Shown here piece by piece: positions 61,781 through 64,000 of a stretch of DNA of 64,000 nucleotides; the stretch's first letter is position 1; each line of letters opens with the position of its first letter. The DNA comes from Bacteroidota bacterium (GTDB lineage: Bacteria; Bacteroidota; Bacteroidia; NS11-12g; UBA9320). The notes beneath the pieces are model-generated. The model saw only the letters and a program-made list of their open reading frames with translations. It searched no databases and was not told where the DNA came from. Made by a program: the position numbers and the translations under genes. Where the stretch lies: the NCBI GenBank assembly GCA_947468275.1, contig CANIKO010000004.1, positions 124,001 to 188,000 of the forward strand, read 5' to 3'.

Positions 61781-61844
61781 TGGTTGTAAAAGTGATTGGT
61801 GAATGTTTGAGACCGTGATAACCAATCACCATTTTAACAAACCA
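61781..61844. repeat. Inverted repeat related to the one before hddA
   Basis: Arms GTGATTGGT (61792-61800) and ACCAATCACC (61821-61830) extend imperfectly through TGGTTGTAAAA and TTTTAACAAACCA. It matches the 44155-44212 repeat in AATCACCATTTTAAC. Confidence 0.6.
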
Positions 61845-61850
61845 AACAAT

Positions 61851-62987
61851 TTACAACGCCTGATTAATGTCGTCAATTAAATCATTCACATCTTCAATCC
61901 CAACACTGAGGCGAATTAAAGAATCTACAAGACCCGATTTTAAACGTTCTTCACGAGGAATGGAAGCATGCGTCATACTTGCAGGATGGCCACATAAAGA
62001 TTCGACACCACCTAATGATTCGGCTAATGAAAACAAGTGAGTATTAGATAAAAATTTATGAGCATCTTCAATCGAATCACTTTTTAAAGTAAAAGACATC
62101 ATTCCTCCAAAATCTTTCATTTGTTTTTTTGCAATATCATGATTGGCATGATCCTCAAATCCCGGCCAATACACTTTATCAACTTTAGGGTGATTCCTTA
62201 AAAACTCAGCTATTTTGCGCCCGTTTTCGCAATGGCGTTCCATGCGCAAATGAAGAGTTTTAATACCTCTTAAAACTAAAAAACAATCTTGTGGTCCAGG
62301 AACGGCACCACATGAATTTTGTAAAAATGCTAAGCGTTCATGCAACAATTCATCACTTCCAACTATCGCTCCCATTACTACATCTGAGTGGCCATTGATA
62401 TATTTTGTAACGCTGTGCATTACCAAATCAGCTCCCGAATCCAAAGGATTTTGTAAATAGGGAGAAGCAAATGTATTATCAACAATCGATAGAATATTAT
62501 TAGCCTTTGCTACTTTAGTGATTGCTTCAATATCAATAATGGTAAGCATTGGGTTGGTTGGAGTTTCCATCCACACCATTTTGGTATTTGGGTTTATCAG
62601 CTTCGCAAAATTCTCAGCATTACCCAAATCAGTGAAATGAAATTTTATACCATAATTTTCAAAAACCTTTGTAAAAATACGGTAAGAGCCTCCATACAAA
62701 TCATTGGTAGAAATCACTTCATCGCCAGGTTTTAAAAGTTTGGCAATAGTATCAATAGCTCCCATTCCGCTGCTGAAACACAATCCCCAGTTTCCGTTTT
62801 CGAGGGCTGCTAAATTATCTTGCAACTGAGTTCGAGTGGGGTTATGGGTTCGCGAATATTCAAACCCTTTATGGTCGCCGGGACTTTTTTGAACATAGGT
62901 AGATGTTTGATATATGGGAGTCATAATAGCTCCTGTTTCCGGGTCGGGATGCACTCCGGCATGTAATACTTTGGTGGCAAATTGCAT
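61851..62987 (-). CDS. metB: Cystathionine gamma-synthase/gamma-lyase (Cys/Met metabolism PLP enzyme)
   Basis: 378 residues. PLP Lys195 is in MHSVTKYINGHSDVV; other family signatures are TPIYQTSTYVQKSPGDHKGF, EYSRTHNPTRTQLQ and SLGGVESLCGHPASMTH. Synthase (O-succinylhomoserine plus cysteine) and lyase activities cannot be told apart by eye, so the symbol is provisional. Its -7 element lies 5-12 bases before the ATG, so the mRNA may be leaderless. Confidence 0.9.
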   Translation of the reverse strand: MQFATKVLHAGVHPDPETGAIMTPIYQTSTYVQKSPGDHKGFEYSRTHNPTRTQLQDNLAALENGNWGLCFSSGMGAIDTIAKLLKPGDEVISTNDLYGGSYRIFTKVFENYGIKFHFTDLGNAENFAKLINPNTKMVWMETPTNPMLTIIDIEAITKVAKANNILSIVDNTFASPYLQNPLDSGADLVMHSVTKYINGHSDVVMGAIVGSDELLHERLAFLQNSCGAVPGPQDCFLVLRGIKTLHLRMERHCENGRKIAEFLRNHPKVDKVYWPGFEDHANHDIAKKQMKDFGGMMSFTLKSDSIEDAHKFLSNTHLFSLAESLGGVESLCGHPASMTHASIPREERLKSGLVDSLIRLSVGIEDVNDLIDDINQAL

Positions 62988-62991
62988 GGTG

Positions 62992-62999
62992 CAAATTTA
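62992..62999 (-). promoter_or_regulatory. -7 promoter element of metB
   Basis: TAAATTTG on the minus strand followed by CACC and the ATG. All but its last base lie inside the 48-bp palindrome. Confidence 0.55.
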
Positions 63000-63040
63000 T
63001 CACTTGCCATTGGTTTAAACCAATGGCAAGTGATAAATTT
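62993..63040. repeat. Perfect 48-bp palindrome between lolD and metB
   Basis: Two 24-base arms with no loop (AAATTTATCACTTGCCATTG... and its complement). It overlaps the lolD stop and the metB -7 element. It could end lolD transcription, although no T-run follows, or be an operator for metB. Confidence 0.85.
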
Positions 63041-63695
63041 ATAAAATCACCCCATCCGCAATATGAATAATCCTGTCAGCAGAATTAGCAAGTTCTTCAT
63101 TATGAGTTACTATGACAAAGGTTTGGCCATATTTTTCACGCAATTCAAAAAAAAGTTTGTGAAGTTCTTTGGCATTGGCAGAGTCTAAATTTCCAGTAGG
63201 TTCATCGGCAAAAACAACTTTAGGAGAATTGATTAAAGACCTGGCTACTGCCACACGTTGGGCTTCTCCACCTGACAGTTGAGATGGCTTATTATCCTTT
63301 CGGTGGTCAACTCCTAAAAAGGTTAATAATTCCAACGCTCTTTCTTCCGTCGCTTTTCTATCGGCTTTACTAATCCATGCTGGGATGCACACGTTTTCCA
63401 AAGCCGAAAATTCAGGCAATAAATGATGAAACTGAAATACAAAACCGATGTGATGATTTCTAAAATCGGATAAAGTATTTCCTTTTAAGTTTGAAATATC
63501 CTTTCCTTCAAAAAAGATTTGCCCGCTGCTAGGTTGGTCTAAGGTTCCTAATAGCTGTAATAGTGTAGTTTTTCCGGCTCCGGATGAACCAACAATGGCT
63601 ACTATTTCACCAGCATTTATTTGCAGGTTGATGCCTTTAAGAACCTGAACGGTTCCGTAATTTTTCTTTATGTCTAATGCTTTAATTATTTCCAC
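63039..63695 (-). CDS. lolD: ABC transporter ATP-binding protein, LolD type
   Basis: 218 residues. Walker A GSSGAGKT (36-43), Q-loop [17 protein letters not shown], signature [15 protein letters not shown] and Walker [25 protein letters not shown] is typical of LolD, which powers release of outer-membrane lipoproteins from the inner membrane, though MacB-type ATPases look similar. The LolC/E partner genes are not seen in the window. Confidence 0.9.
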   Translation of the reverse strand: MEIIKALDIKKNYGTVQVLKGINLQINAGEIVAIVGSSGAGKTTLLQLLGTLDQPSSGQIFFEGKDISNLKGNTLSDFRNHHIGFVFQFHHLLPEFSALENVCIPAWISKADRKATEERALELLTFLGVDHRKDNKPSQLSGGEAQRVAVARSLINSPKVVFADEPTGNLDSANAKELHKLFFELREKYGQTFVIVTHNEELANSADRIIHIADGVIL

Positions 63696-63715
63696 TTTCG
63701 TTTACTATTTATTTT

Positions 63716-63778
63716 TGTCATGCTGAAGCACGAAGCATCTTTATTCTGAGTAAAGATTCCTCGTTCCTCGGAATGACA
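63716..63778. repeat. Dispersed palindromic repeat, copy 4 of 4
   Basis: Ends TGTCAT and ATGACA, with inner CACGAAGCATCTTTA and TAAAGATTCCTCGTTCC forming the stem. It lies upstream of lolD. Confidence 0.7.
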
Positions 63779-63827
63779 AATCGTAGCCCATTTTCAAATT
63801 TCCAAATCTTCAAATTTCCAAATTGCA

Positions 63828-64000
63828 TTAAAACGCCCTATTAATCCCAACAACATACCTAAAAGCCACATAATTGGCTCCGGTTTCTACTCTGTTTAAA
63901 AAGAAAGGAACATCAAAGCGCAAAACCAATGGTTGAAGTTTGTTGTACTTTCCAAAATTTATAGACAACGTTGTTCCTAAACCTGCATCGGCTCTTAATC
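63828..64000 (-). CDS. Outer-membrane beta-barrel protein, C-terminal end (cut by window edge)
   Basis: I translated this from the minus strand: LRADAGLGTTLSINFGKYNK, then LQPLVLRFDVPFFLNRVETG and YVAFRYVVGINRAF with a TAA at 63828. The alternating strand pattern and terminal Phe are those of an outer-membrane barrel; FDVPFFLNR resembles the last strands of large Bacteroidota surface-antigen-like barrel proteins. Only the last 57 codons lie in the window. Short TTTCAAATTTCCAAATC repeats lie between it and repeat copy 4. Confidence 0.65.
   Translation of the reverse strand, partial: LRADAGLGTTLSINFGKYNKLQPLVLRFDVPFFLNRVETGANYVAFRYVVGINRAF

Overview
The window is a stretch of chromosome from an AT-rich member of the Bacteroidota. 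The evidence is the repeated promoter core TAnnTTTG (often followed by CA and then the start codon), the lack of Shine-Dalgarno sites, type IX secretion C-terminal domains of both type A and type B, many short lipoproteins with a Cys just after the signal peptide, and housekeeping proteins of Bacteroidota type. No order or genus can be named from the sequence alone.

Layout. 1-31.5 kb is ordinary chromosome: the start of a subtilisin-like protease, mutS, a SpoU RNA methyltransferase, pyrG, rplS, a SUI1/YciH factor, ATP-type pckA, fabD, a propeller-amidohydrolase fusion and gcvP, mixed with secreted or lipid-anchored proteins of unknown role. Three gene remnants lie here: a type IX sorting-domain tail (7855-7950), a secreted-protein gene with a one-base frameshift (21441-22015) and the front of a formylglycine-generating-enzyme-like lipoprotein gene (25413-25629). 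28.6-31.3 kb is a four-gene secreted-protein operon whose promoter region contains seven copies of a hexanucleotide.

31548-44093 is an integrated genomic island of about 12.5 kb in the 3' end of a tRNA-Met gene. It is bounded by an 11-bp direct repeat. It holds a large serine integrase, several tiny ORFs, a candidate small RNA, a 190-residue protein of unknown role, a complete type I restriction-modification operon (XRE regulator, hsdM, hsdS, hsdR), an HUH-type Rep-like protein, a small serine recombinase and a secreted cargo protein. The integrase reading frame runs through the attachment core into the tRNA gene. The right junction holds, in the same frame, a different 3' end. Excision would therefore join the integrase to a different, 21-residue longer C-terminus. 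The tRNA's own terminator now lies 12.5 kb away beyond the right end, and a new hairpin inside the integrase gene sits just behind the tRNA.

44.2-64 kb is chromosome again: a heptose-nucleotide trio (hddA, hddC, gmhB), a large type IX-secreted adhesin-like protein, hisS, a LemA/TPM cluster, an exonuclease and an rRNA methyltransferase, a transaldolase-like gene, kdsB, a PrsW-like protease, a cystathionine gamma-synthase/lyase and a LolD-like ATPase, ending in the tail of an outer-membrane barrel protein. Heptose nucleotide, KDO activation (kdsB), lipoprotein export (lolD) and the barrel protein all serve the outer membrane. Several families of short palindromic repeats are scattered between genes.
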